From: an uncultured Candidatus Melainabacteria bacterium
GTDB lineage: Bacteria; Cyanobacteriota; Vampirovibrionia; Gastranaerophilales; Gastranaerophilaceae
Length of the DNA stretch: 64,000 nt
Assembly (NCBI GenBank): GCA_934667125.1
Contig: CAKULF010000007.1
Location: forward strand, 1 to 64,000
Direction: 5' to 3'
The notes beneath the pieces are model-generated. The model worked only from the letters and a program-made list of their open reading frames with translations. It was not told the origin of the DNA and searched no databases. Of the stretch, positions 26,038 through 34,278 are shown piece after piece. Each line of letters opens with the position of its first letter. The first letter of the stretch is position 1. Made by a program: the position numbers and the translations under genes.

Positions 26038-28314
26038 ATGAAAAGAGATATTGCATTAAGAATTTTAGAAATAAATAACGACTCGAGTTTATCTTACGAA
26101 GAAAAAACCAAACTATATAAACAGGTTATAAAAGAAGAAATTGAGCCGCATATAAACCTCAAAACCCACGCAAAATATAGCCAAAGGAACTGTTGTATTC
26201 TTGAAGCTTATAAATTTTTGAATAATTTTTCAACAAGACAATGGGCAAATTCAGCTGATGACATTATTCCAAATCGGAACGAAGTGCCTATAGAATTTGA
26301 AATTTCAACGAAAGATGATAAAAAAATCAAATATTCTTTGTACAATGCCGACCAAATATCAGATTGCGCTGAAAACACGGTTAAAAAGACGATACTAGAA
26401 TGCGTAAAAGAATTTAGCGGAAAATATGGGCGAAGCGGAATTGCAAAAATTTTAAAAGGCAGCCAAGCACTAAAAAATAATGAACACAATAGCGAATCAC
26501 TAAATTCCAAGTATTATGGGATGTTTAGCGATATGACTTTGGCTGAAATCTCTTCTGAAATTGATGAATTAATTGAGCAAGAAGCGCTAGTCATAAGCAA
26601 AGTTAGCTTTGGAAGACCAATTTTAAACATTAACCCGAAAATTGCTGATAACATTGATTTAACGCCCTTAAACAACAAAATTAAGATAATTGACGACAAC
26701 AATGATGATGAAAATATTTTAAAAGTTTTGTATTTAATCAAACAAGGCAAAAACGTCTTTATAACAGGACATGCCGGAACGGGCAAAAGTTATATCTTAT
26801 CAAAACTTAAAGAAAAAATTCCAAAACTAACCATCACAAGCACAACAGGAATTGCAGCCGTTAACGTTCGGGGTCAAACCCTGCATTCTTGGGCAGGAGT
26901 GGGCATTTGCAACAGACCAATTGAACAAACTGTTGAAAAAATTCTTAAAAAATCTTCTACAAAAAATCAAATTCAAAAGTGCAAAATCTTGGCTATAGAT
27001 GAAATTTCAATGCTGGATATTAAAACTTTTGAATATGTTGACGCTGTATTAAAGCAAATAAGGGCTAACGACGAGCCTTTTGGCGGAATTCAGGTGATTT
27101 TTATAGGCGATTTTTTCCAATTGCCTCCTGTTGAAAATGGCACAAGCGAGCAAAAATATTGTTTTGAATCAAAATTATGGGAAAAACTGGATTTATACAC
27201 GGTTTTGCTTACTAAAAATTATAGACAAAACGAAGAAAATTTAATTACAGCACTTTCTGATATGCGGGTAAATTCCTTAACGAATAAGGATATCACCCTT
27301 TTAAAAACAAGAGAGTGCAAAAATGATGATGTTCAAAATGCACTGCATATTTTTGCGACAAATTTTGAAGCAGACAATTATAATAATTCAAAATTCAATA
27401 AAATAAATTCCAAAGAATATAAATTATTGGCATTTGATGGCATTTGCAAGGGCAAGGAATTAGTCCCAACCCCAACCAATACAAGAGAAGAGAACATTTT
27501 AAAAAGGATTGATGTGACATGCAATGCTGAAAAATGTATTAGTTTAAAAATTGGCGCAAGGGTTATGCTTTTGATTAATCTGGATTTTAAAAAAGGGCTG
27601 ATAAATGGCTCCTGCGGCGAGGTTCAAGAAATTGACGATGATTATATTTTAGTTAAATTTGATAATGGCGAAATTGCAAAAATCACTAAACACGATTTTG
27701 AATTTTACAATAATGAAAAATTAATTGCGCTAAGACGCCAATTTCCGCTAAGATTGGCGTATGGCATAACTATTCACAAATCCCAAGGAATGTCGCTGGA
27801 TAAGTTGGTTGTTGATTGTTCTAGGATTTTTGAAAAAGGGCAAGCTTATGTAGCACTTAGCAGAATTAAAATGCTTGAGGGCTTGTATTTGCGCAACTTT
27901 GACCCTGCTAAAGTTATGGTGGATGACAAGGTTGTGGAGTTTTATAATGGGTTGAAAGTGTTTGATAAAGAAATTAAAAGCGCCAAAAACCCAGAAAAAG
28001 CCAAGATTGAACCTGACATAAATGAACAACAAGCTATAGAATATTATGTTAATAAAATCAAAAACATTATTTTGGAAAATAATCGATGGATTGAAGTTTC
28101 CGAAATAGCTGATATTATAGGGGTTGGTCGGCACGAACGATTGGTTAAAGGCAAAAATAATTCAACTGTCGCACATTTGATTAGTAGATTTTTGAAAAAA
28201 GAGGGCTTTTTAGCAAAACGCATTAACTTTGAAAAAGACTATAGTATTGTTGTTGCTCCACCAGAGTTTGACGAGGACGATATTCCGCAAGAGTTTTATA
28301 TGCCGAAAAATTAA
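26038..28314 (+). CDS. PIF1-family DNA helicase with extra N- and C-terminal domains
   Basis: 758 aa. The core (about 225-640) is a superfamily 1B helicase: Walker A GHAGTGKS (244-251), TTGIAAVNVRGQTLHSWAG typical of PIF1, Walker B AIDEISML, GDFFQLPPV, and the late motifs YGITIHKSQGMSLD and YVALSRI. Residues 120-205 resemble an RQC-like winged helix (FSGKYGRSGIAKIL), and 675-745 another helical DNA-binding module. PIF1 helicases unwind 5'-3' DNA, G-quadruplexes and R-loops. Such N-terminal domains occur in bacterial PIF1/RecQ-related proteins. A bidirectional terminator follows. Confidence 0.85.
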   Translation: MKRDIALRILEINNDSSLSYEEKTKLYKQVIKEEIEPHINLKTHAKYSQRNCCILEAYKFLNNFSTRQWANSADDIIPNRNEVPIEFEISTKDDKKIKYSLYNADQISDCAENTVKKTILECVKEFSGKYGRSGIAKILKGSQALKNNEHNSESLNSKYYGMFSDMTLAEISSEIDELIEQEALVISKVSFGRPILNINPKIADNIDLTPLNNKIKIIDDNNDDENILKVLYLIKQGKNVFITGHAGTGKSYILSKLKEKIPKLTITSTTGIAAVNVRGQTLHSWAGVGICNRPIEQTVEKILKKSSTKNQIQKCKILAIDEISMLDIKTFEYVDAVLKQIRANDEPFGGIQVIFIGDFFQLPPVENGTSEQKYCFESKLWEKLDLYTVLLTKNYRQNEENLITALSDMRVNSLTNKDITLLKTRECKNDDVQNALHIFATNFEADNYNNSKFNKINSKEYKLLAFDGICKGKELVPTPTNTREENILKRIDVTCNAEKCISLKIGARVMLLINLDFKKGLINGSCGEVQEIDDDYILVKFDNGEIAKITKHDFEFYNNEKLIALRRQFPLRLAYGITIHKSQGMSLDKLVVDCSRIFEKGQAYVALSRIKMLEGLYLRNFDPAKVMVDDKVVEFYNGLKVFDKEIKSAKNPEKAKIEPDINEQQAIEYYVNKIKNIILENNRWIEVSEIADIIGVGRHERLVKGKNNSTVAHLISRFLKKEGFLAKRINFEKDYSIVVAPPEFDEDDIPQEFYMPKN

Positions 28315-28337
28315 GACTTCTTATTGCAAGAAGTCTT
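28313..28337. terminator. Bidirectional terminator after the helicase gene
   Basis: AAGACTTC (28313-28320) with GAAGTCTT (28330-28337), loop 9 nt. On the minus strand a T5 run follows, so it also ends transcription across tRNA-attached element B. Confidence 0.75.
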
Positions 28338-28480
28338 AATGGCGCGCTTGGAGACTCTGCCGCAGAAAAATGCGAACCGTTGAGCATTTTTCAAGAGGGC
28401 ATAAGCAAAGCGGTTGCATCCCGAACAAGCGCATGAAAAAAAGCCTAGAAATTAGGCTTTATATAATGGCGCGCTTGGAG
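28337..28480 (-). repeat. tRNA-attached element B (tRNA-Arg copy)
   Basis: The last 17 bp of the tRNA-Arg region (minus strand, CTCCAAGCGCGCCATTA) occur at 28464-28480 and again at 28337-28353. Between them the minus strand reads: terminator, GCGCTTG (28426-28432, equal to the tRNA 5' acceptor strand), the shared core (28394-28417, 23 of 24 identical to element A), a perfect 9-bp hairpin GAAAAATGC/GCATTTTTC, and CGGCAGAGT (28354-28362) abutting the second tRNA 3' end. The element can therefore fold with an acceptor-like stem ending in GCCA. Each copy of the tRNA end is followed by its own terminator. Confidence 0.7.
28434..28459 (-). terminator. Terminator of tRNA-Arg
   Basis: On the minus strand AAGCCTA/TAGGCTT (28453-28459 with 28441-28447) followed by a seven-T run; it begins 7 bp after the tRNA. 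Confidence 0.8.
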
Positions 28481-28543
28481 GGATTCGAACCCCCGACCTT
28501 TTGGTTCGTAGCCAAACACTCTATCCAACTGAGCTACAAGCGC
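28467..28543 (-). tRNA. tRNA-Arg (ACG), CCA encoded
   Basis: 77-nt cloverleaf on the minus strand: acceptor GCGCTTG with CAAGCGC, discriminator G, encoded CCA at 28469-28467, anticodon loop CTACGAA giving ACG, T arm GGGGG-TTCGAAT-CCCTC. Its 3' end is duplicated 127 bp downstream in element B. Confidence 0.97.
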
Positions 28544-28670
28544 ATATTCAATTGTCACTCTAAAGAGTATAACTAATTCTACAATGCTAATAAATTAATT
28601 TCAACAAAAAAACTTGTAAAGATTTTAAAACATTTCGTTTAAATATTTTTTTTAGATATAAAATTTTAAT

Positions 28671-29390
28671 ATGAACAAGATTTTAATAATTGATGATGAT
28701 ATAAATATTTGCGAACTGATAAAAATAAATATCGATTTAATGGGCTACAATTGCTTCTATTCAACCGATCCTGTCAAGGGTTTTGCCCTTGTTAAGCAAG
28801 AAATGCCGTCTTTGGTTATTTTGGATGTTATGATGGGAAAAGTTAGCGGATATGACGTTGCTCAAAAAATTCGTCAAACAAAAGGAATTGAAAAAACTCC
28901 TATTATAATGTTGACCGCTCTAGGCGAATTGAACAATAAACTAGAGGGTTTTAGCTGTGGCGTTGACGATTATTTAACTAAACCTTTTGAAATCGAAGAA
29001 TTAAAGGCAAGAGTTTTGGCGCTTTTAAACCGCTCAGGACAAGAAATGCCCTCTTTAAGAGTAAGAGAAATCCTAACAAAAGGAGATATTACGCTAATTC
29101 CCGAAAGCTATAGCGTTCAAATTAAGGATAAAAAGGCGCAATTAACCCCGATTGAATTTGATATTTTAAATGTTTTAATGCAAAAAGAGGGCGAGATGGT
29201 GTCTTCTCGTGAGCTTTTAAAAGAGGTTTGGGGCTATGAACAGGACGATGATATTGACACAATTCGAGTTCATATCACCCATTTAAGAAAAAAAATCGAT
29301 AAAATTTCAGACACTAAAAACAAATACATAACAACCATATATGGCGGCGGATATAGGCTTTTAGCTGGTGGCGTTAAGGATAATGGATAG
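28671..29390 (+). CDS. OmpR/PhoB-family response regulator
   Basis: 239 aa. Receiver domain 1-120 with the acidic pair D8-D9, phospho-acceptor D52 in LDVMMG and K in LTKPF; winged-helix effector domain 140-235 (TPIEFDILNVLM, VHITHLRKKI, TIYGGGYRL). Close in layout to cyanobacterial RpaA/RpaB. No kinase gene is adjacent. TATAAA ends 8 bp before the ATG (possible leaderless start). Its 3' end overlaps the protease gene by 8 bp, so the two are coupled. Confidence 0.9.
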   Translation: MNKILIIDDDINICELIKINIDLMGYNCFYSTDPVKGFALVKQEMPSLVILDVMMGKVSGYDVAQKIRQTKGIEKTPIIMLTALGELNNKLEGFSCGVDDYLTKPFEIEELKARVLALLNRSGQEMPSLRVREILTKGDITLIPESYSVQIKDKKAQLTPIEFDILNVLMQKEGEMVSSRELLKEVWGYEQDDDIDTIRVHITHLRKKIDKISDTKNKYITTIYGGGYRLLAGGVKDNG

Positions 29391-30630
29391 CAAATTTCAA
29401 AAAATCAAACAATATATAATAATTATAATCGGCGTTTTTATTCTGTTTGTGTTGAGTTTTCAAGCTTTTTACACCCATCAAACAAACAGAATTAACAATC
29501 TTTCCGAACTTAACTCTATAAACGATAAAAAAATGTCGCCAAAAGGCTTATATTTGGACGCTTGGCGCACAATTAAAACCAATTATTATTCAAACGATTT
29601 AAACCATCAAAATTGGCAAAGATGGAAAAAAAGATATTTGGATAAAATTGAAACGCCAGATGACGCTTATGTTGCAATTAACACTATGATTGCTTCTTTG
29701 GATGATTCATATTCAAAATTTATGTCTGAAGAAGAATTTCAAGAGCAAAACAGCGCAATTAATTCAAAATTATATGGAATTGGGGTCAATATCGCCTCAA
29801 TTTCAGGTAAAATCTATGTTTTAAACGTGTTGGACGGCGCTCCTGCTATGCAATCAGGAATAAAAGCCGGAGATATTATTTTAAAAGTTGATGATGTTGA
29901 TGTTAACGGAAAAAGCATATACCAAGTGGCGCAACTGGTTCGGGGGGATGTTAATGTTAATTTGAACGTTGAAATTTTAAGAGGAAGCGAAAAATTAACA
30001 AAAGTTGTAAAACGTGAAGAAATTAAGATTAAATCGGTTGAATATAAAAAACTTGATGAAAACATTGGTTATATAAGGGTTTCAAGCTTTATTGGAATGA
30101 ACACTCCAACCGATTTTATCATTGCACTTAACAAACTTCAAAACACAAACGGCTTAATCCTTGATTTAAGGGGCAATTCGGGCGGATTATTCCAAAATGC
30201 CATAATTATTTCAAATCTGTTTTTAAACAAAGGGACAATCGTCAACGTTATTGCTCGTCAAGGCAAGAAAAACACCTATAGTGCCGAAAGCGAGGGCTGT
30301 ATTTATAATAATCCTATGGTTATTTTAATCGACCATAATTCCGCTTCGGCTTCTGAAATTCTAGCCTCAGCGCTCCACGATAACGCTCGGGCTACTCTTG
30401 TCGGCACAAGAACATACGGAAAAGGGCTTGTGCAGAAGGTTTTTTCTCTTCCGAATAAAACAGGAATGAACCTCACTATTGCTCGCTATTTAACTCCAAA
30501 GTTCAAAGATATTAATAAAACGGGGGTTGAGCCTGATTATTTTGTGGTTTTAAATCATAGCGATATCATAAATAATACAGATACACAGCTTGATTATGCG
30601 AAAAATTTATTAATCAAACAGCAAAAATAA
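29383..30630 (+). CDS. S41 C-terminal processing peptidase (CtpA-like)
   Basis: 415 aa from the ATG at 29383 inside the regulator's last codons (AAGGATA upstream). One N-terminal transmembrane helix (about 8-28) anchors it facing the periplasm. A PDZ domain (about 115-195; LDGAPAMQSGIKAGDIIL) precedes the S41 core: LRGNSGG, the serine region NSASASEILASAL and the Lys of TYGKGLVQ, the Ser-Lys dyad. It trims C-termini of exported proteins; coupling to a response regulator suggests an envelope-stress output. Confidence 0.88.
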   Translation: MDSKFQKIKQYIIIIIGVFILFVLSFQAFYTHQTNRINNLSELNSINDKKMSPKGLYLDAWRTIKTNYYSNDLNHQNWQRWKKRYLDKIETPDDAYVAINTMIASLDDSYSKFMSEEEFQEQNSAINSKLYGIGVNIASISGKIYVLNVLDGAPAMQSGIKAGDIILKVDDVDVNGKSIYQVAQLVRGDVNVNLNVEILRGSEKLTKVVKREEIKIKSVEYKKLDENIGYIRVSSFIGMNTPTDFIIALNKLQNTNGLILDLRGNSGGLFQNAIIISNLFLNKGTIVNVIARQGKKNTYSAESEGCIYNNPMVILIDHNSASASEILASALHDNARATLVGTRTYGKGLVQKVFSLPNKTGMNLTIARYLTPKFKDINKTGVEPDYFVVLNHSDIINNTDTQLDYAKNLLIKQQK

Positions 30631-30639
30631 GGGGAAAAT

Positions 30640-31011
30640 ATGAAATATTTACATTCAATGATTAGAGTTAAGGACGAAAACAAAGCAAAGGAATTTTATT
30701 GCGATTTGTTGGGCTTAAAATTAGCTAATAGAGTGCGTTTAGAAGATTGTTATTTGCAATATTTATTGGATGAAGCTACAAATACTGAAATAGAATTAAC
30801 TATAAACGATGAAAAGCAAGACTACACAAACGGAAGCGCTTTTGGGCATTTTGCTTTTGAATGCGAAAATCTTGATGAATTTGATAAAAAAATGAAACAA
30901 AAAGGCTATAATTGGGAAGTTGAGCCTTTTGTTTTAGAACAATTAAATATTAAAATTGCATTTTTAAACGATCCAGATGGAAATTCTGTTGAATTAATCC
31001 AAAAGCTTTAA
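30640..31011 (+). CDS. VOC-family protein, lactoylglutathione lyase-like
   Basis: 123 aa, two beta-alpha-beta-beta-beta modules. H5, E52-region, H74-region and E119 occupy the usual metal-ligand places (LHSMIRV, IELTI, GHFAFE, DPDGNSVELI), so a GloA-type glyoxalase I or related isomerase is likely. AGGGGAAA precedes the ATG. It follows the protease by 9 bp and overlaps the convergent DUF2993 gene by 4 bp. Confidence 0.85.
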   Translation: MKYLHSMIRVKDENKAKEFYCDLLGLKLANRVRLEDCYLQYLLDEATNTEIELTINDEKQDYTNGSAFGHFAFECENLDEFDKKMKQKGYNWEVEPFVLEQLNIKIAFLNDPDGNSVELIQKL

Positions 31012-31871
31012 TTCACAAGGGTTTGATTAACAAAAACATACCCGTCTAAAACAATTTTTTCATTTTCAATAATGGCATTTTGAACTTTCAGAGTGCCATT
31101 ATTGTTTTTATCAACTTTGATATCAAATTCCGTCGGATTTGTCATATTTATAAACGGCAAAAAAGCGTCATAAGCGAATTTGAAAGAATTAAAATCAATA
31201 TCGCACAATTTAATTTTATCATCTTCAACCCTAATTCCGCCAGAAAAAGCAACATCAACAGGCTTGATGAAATTTGAAAACATCCCTAAATTAGTTTTTG
31301 GAAAAGGAATAACCTTGTATTTAAAAACCAGTTTATCTTGCTTTATTTGAATTTTTCCGCCATCAATTTTAAACAAACTTGAAATATTTTTGTCATTGTT
31401 TAATTTTTCAATAGTTTTAGCGTAATTAGTCGTAGCAATGTATTTATTCAAATCATTTTGAGTTATTGTTGTTTTATATTTCAACAAAAAATTAGTATCA
31501 AACGACAAAGCATTATTTTTGTATGTGATTTTATTATAATCGCAAACACTATTAAATTCTAAATCTGAAAAATAAAAGCCTTTATAGGTTATGTTTTTGC
31601 TTGTTCCTGAAAGATTTTTAAATTCTCCGTTAAAAAAGTTTGTGCCATAAAAACTTTCAACTTTAACTTTTGGAGTTGAATTTGTTTCTTTTTTGAATGC
31701 TTTTTTGATTTCATTTTCAACAAAATTTCTGCTTAAAAAATTTATCCCACTAAGGCTTAAAAGGTTGCCCGATAAGCTTTTTTTAGCGTTATTGCTTGAA
31801 CACATTGAAGATAAATCGTCTGCTTGCACAGAAAAAGCAAGCAAACACAATATTATTAAAATCTTTTTCAT
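31008..31871 (-). CDS. DUF2993 (LmeA-like) exported protein
   Basis: 287 aa with a signal peptide (about 1-17, cleaved after VQA). The body is beta-rich; NFLSRNFVENEIKKAF and KVESFYGTNFFNGEFKNL fit the DUF2993 family, present in cyanobacteria and actinobacteria, where LmeA is a periplasmic phospholipid-binding protein. One Cys pair may form a disulfide. The ATG overlaps the stop of the MnmC-like gene (ATGA), so both are translated from one message. Function here unknown beyond a probable lipid-binding envelope role. Confidence 0.7.
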   Translation of the reverse strand: MKKILIILCLLAFSVQADDLSSMCSSNNAKKSLSGNLLSLSGINFLSRNFVENEIKKAFKKETNSTPKVKVESFYGTNFFNGEFKNLSGTSKNITYKGFYFSDLEFNSVCDYNKITYKNNALSFDTNFLLKYKTTITQNDLNKYIATTNYAKTIEKLNNDKNISSLFKIDGGKIQIKQDKLVFKYKVIPFPKTNLGMFSNFIKPVDVAFSGGIRVEDDKIKLCDIDFNSFKFAYDAFLPFINMTNPTEFDIKVDKNNNGTLKVQNAIIENEKIVLDGYVFVNQTLVN

Positions 31872-32668
31872 TTTTTCATCCTTTTCAATAAATGACTTAA
31901 ACTTTCTAAAGTTGAATTATTAACTTCATTTTCACGATTTTTCAATATTTCATCTTTAGATAAATTCAATGTCTTATCCTTAAATGTTATAGCAGATTTG
32001 GTTTTTAAGCAAGCAAGTTCAAGATCATCAAGCTTATTTTCAATCAAATTTGAGTCAAACGAAGCAATTGTTCCTATTTTTCTATTATTTTTAATTGTAT
32101 ACCCAAGAGTCAAACCCGTTTTGGCTAGGGCATTTAAGACAGGTTTAGAATGGTTATAAGTTACATATAACCCATTTTTATCAAGTTTATCTATAATTAA
32201 AGCTATAATGTTCTCGCTCCAAAGCTCAGGCTGCTTCATTGGCGCAAAACCATCATGAAAAATAATATCATATTTTTTATCTAAATTATTTATAATTTTT
32301 CTGACATCATCAAGATAAAAGTTAATTATAGCTGGGTTTTTGAGGTTATTTTCGATTATTTTATTAATATCATCATCAAACGGAATTTTATAAGACATTG
32401 CAACTAAGTTTTTATCAATTTCAATACAATCGATAAATTCAATGTTTTTAAAGTATTTTAAGGCGGATTTTGTATTATATCCAATTCCATAGCAAATATC
32501 TAAAATTTTTAAAGGTTTAAAATCAAGCTTCAAACAAGGTTCGATAAATTTTTCAAAACTTTCTTTTATAGCGCCATTTCTATCATGATAAATTTCGTCT
32601 AATTCTTTATTATATAGCCCAATTGAGCCATCTGAGGTTATAAATTTTTCGATATTTGAATTTAGCAT
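31868..32668 (-). CDS. mnmC: MnmC-like tRNA methyltransferase (methyltransferase domain only)
   Basis: 266 aa. The SAM motif ILDICYGIGYNT, the acidic CIEID and the HDGFAPMKQPELWS motif are characteristic of the MnmC methyltransferase domain (MnmC2/DUF752), which methylates nm5U34 (or related) of tRNA. The FAD-dependent oxidase domain of enterobacterial MnmC is absent, as in cyanobacteria and many other bacteria. It starts an operon with the DUF2993 gene. Confidence 0.85.
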   Translation of the reverse strand: MLNSNIEKFITSDGSIGLYNKELDEIYHDRNGAIKESFEKFIEPCLKLDFKPLKILDICYGIGYNTKSALKYFKNIEFIDCIEIDKNLVAMSYKIPFDDDINKIIENNLKNPAIINFYLDDVRKIINNLDKKYDIIFHDGFAPMKQPELWSENIIALIIDKLDKNGLYVTYNHSKPVLNALAKTGLTLGYTIKNNRKIGTIASFDSNLIENKLDDLELACLKTKSAITFKDKTLNLSKDEILKNRENEVNNSTLESLSHLLKRMKK

Positions 32669-32690
32669 AATTATATTTTAATACTAAAAA

Positions 32691-32717
32691 AATCCAAGGA
32701 AAAACCTTGGATTTTTA
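32691..32717. terminator. Bidirectional terminator
   Basis: AATCCAAGG (32691-32699) and CCTTGGATT (32705-32713), A5 loop, T-run to 32717 and A-run before, between the promoter side of the MnmC gene and the end of the next minus-strand gene. Confidence 0.8.
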
Positions 32718-32755
32718 GGATAAATCTCGCAATATTCAAGTTATCAAAAAGCGAA

Positions 32756-33118
32756 CTATGAACTAAAAGACATTAATGCTTTTACTGAACGAGCAGTATC
32801 TTGCACTTCTTTTTCAGAGTGCATATTGATTGTGTCTTCTAAAATTTTAATTGCTTCCTCTTTGTCCTTCAAAGCTAAAAGTTCATTAATAGCACACATT
32901 GCAACTCTAGCAGAAAGGTCATTAATACCTTTTCCTTTGTTTACAATCATAATTTCAAGTGCGTCGTGCGTATTTTTTCTAATTAGAGCTTTGCTTGTTA
33001 ATTCTCTAATTTCGTCGATTGGGCAATTTGTGCCTAATTCGTTTAAAACTTGGATTGATTCAGCATCTTTGTGTTTACCTAATGCTTCAATAATATTTCT
33101 AACTCTTCTACTGTTCAT
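32756..33118 (-). CDS. HEAT-like helical repeat protein
   Basis: 120 aa, all helical. Repeating units of about 30 residues (AESIQVLNELGTNCP, THDALEIMIVNKGKG, KEEAIKILEDTI) resemble HEAT/PBS-lyase-type repeats, a protein-interaction scaffold; no named family. AAGGAG 9 bases upstream. Starts 4 bp after the preceding gene, with which it forms an operon ending at the 32691 terminator. Confidence 0.65.
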   Translation of the reverse strand: MNSRRVRNIIEALGKHKDAESIQVLNELGTNCPIDEIRELTSKALIRKNTHDALEIMIVNKGKGINDLSARVAMCAINELLALKDKEEAIKILEDTINMHSEKEVQDTARSVKALMSFSS

Positions 33119-33121
33119 TTA

Positions 33122-33586
33122 TTAAGCTCCTTGTAATTCAGCAGTTAACATAGCTCTTAAATCGTTAACAGGTTGTTTTTGAAGATTTCCAACTGTATAT
33201 TTGAATGGATTTTCAAATTTAACTTCTGTATTTCCGATTTCTTGAACTTTTTTTGCAAAAGCAATTGTGTTGTCTTTTAATTTATTACCAAATGCAATAG
33301 CATTTTGTTTGATTGATGAAAATCTATTAATTGTACCAGCCCAAGCAGAAGCTAATAATTTGCTTGTGCTTTCCATTTTTTCTTTAAATGGGTTAACACT
33401 AGCTTTTTCTTCTGTTTTTTTGCTTGAAGTGAATACATCTGCTGCAACTAATTTACCTTTAAATGTAATTCCAAAAGGATTTGTTTGTGTTGCGTTTTCT
33501 TTAATTTTGTTTGCTTTTTCTGCTCTTGAAGCTTTGAATTTGTTAAATGCTTCGATACTTGACCTTAGAGGGGAAATTCTTTGCAT
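33122..33586 (-). CDS. TFKG-motif protein of unknown function
   Basis: 154 aa, not recognised. Basic helical N-terminus (RSSIEAFNKFKASRAEKANK), then NPFGITFKGKLVAADVF with the FKG motif at 42-44, then a long helical stretch (70-130). No signal peptide or membrane helix. GAAAGAT precedes the ATG. First gene of the two-gene operon with the HEAT-like protein. Confidence 0.7.
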   Translation of the reverse strand: MQRISPLRSSIEAFNKFKASRAEKANKIKENATQTNPFGITFKGKLVAADVFTSSKKTEEKASVNPFKEKMESTSKLLASAWAGTINRFSSIKQNAIAFGNKLKDNTIAFAKKVQEIGNTEVKFENPFKYTVGNLQKQPVNDLRAMLTAELQGA

Positions 33587-33685
33587 CTTTCTCGCCTTTC
33601 TTTTCCATTTCCTTAAATAATACGTTTATCCTAAATAAAAATTAGCACATAGGGGTTAATAAAAAATCAATCTTTTGGTTGATAA

Positions 33686-34195
33686 TTAAAATTTTATTAT
33701 TCCTGTTAATTCTATATTGTTATGATTATAGATTAGAAGATAGCTCTTGTCCTCATCAATATAACGTATTTGCGCTTCTTTATAATCCATATTATTAGGA
33801 TTTATCCCCATTATATATTTTTGTTTTTCTTTTTCTTGTTCTTTTAAAAACTTAGAATAGCTCATCTTTTTTGGCTTTTGCTTAGATTCAGCATTGGCAC
33901 TTTCAAAATATTCAATATGAGCAATTGGAACTTTTGCTTTCAATTTTCCTTGTTGATAAATATATAAAAAATCAAGATATTTATCCTCTACAACGTTATA
34001 AAAACCTTTTAATAAGCCGTAGCCGTCAGCGTTTATGATATCATCTTCTAAAACCAAAATTGCACCTTGATTTTTTGAAAAAGCATATTTATCAACGTTT
34101 TTATTCTCATCTCTTTCACCGCTATAAGTCAAAGGGTTTGGCGTTGCTTGATGAGTGTCATATTGATAGGCTATAAGGTTGCAATCGATTATCAT
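33686..34195 (-). CDS. Conserved-looking protein of unknown function
   Basis: 169 aa, beta-rich, not recognised; it includes a Lys/Glu-rich helix (SKQKPKKMSYSKFLKEQEK) near 105-120. Its start is notable: TATAAT on the minus strand ends 6 bp before the ATG, with no ribosome site, a further leaderless-type start. Between dnaB and the FKG-motif operon. Confidence 0.6.
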   Translation of the reverse strand: MIIDCNLIAYQYDTHQATPNPLTYSGERDENKNVDKYAFSKNQGAILVLEDDIINADGYGLLKGFYNVVEDKYLDFLYIYQQGKLKAKVPIAHIEYFESANAESKQKPKKMSYSKFLKEQEKEKQKYIMGINPNNMDYKEAQIRYIDEDKSYLLIYNHNNIELTGIIKF

Positions 34196-34236
34196 AATTT
34201 AATTATAAGAATATTTTTTAAATAAGTAAAATTATT

Positions 34237-34263
34237 AAAAAAAGAGCCTCTCTTAGGCTCTTT
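34237..34263 (-). terminator. Terminator of dnaB
   Basis: AAAGAGCC (34241-34248) with GGCTCTTT (34256-34263), 7-nt loop; seven T follow on the minus strand. Confidence 0.85.
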
Positions 34264-34278
34264 AATATCTTTTTAAGC

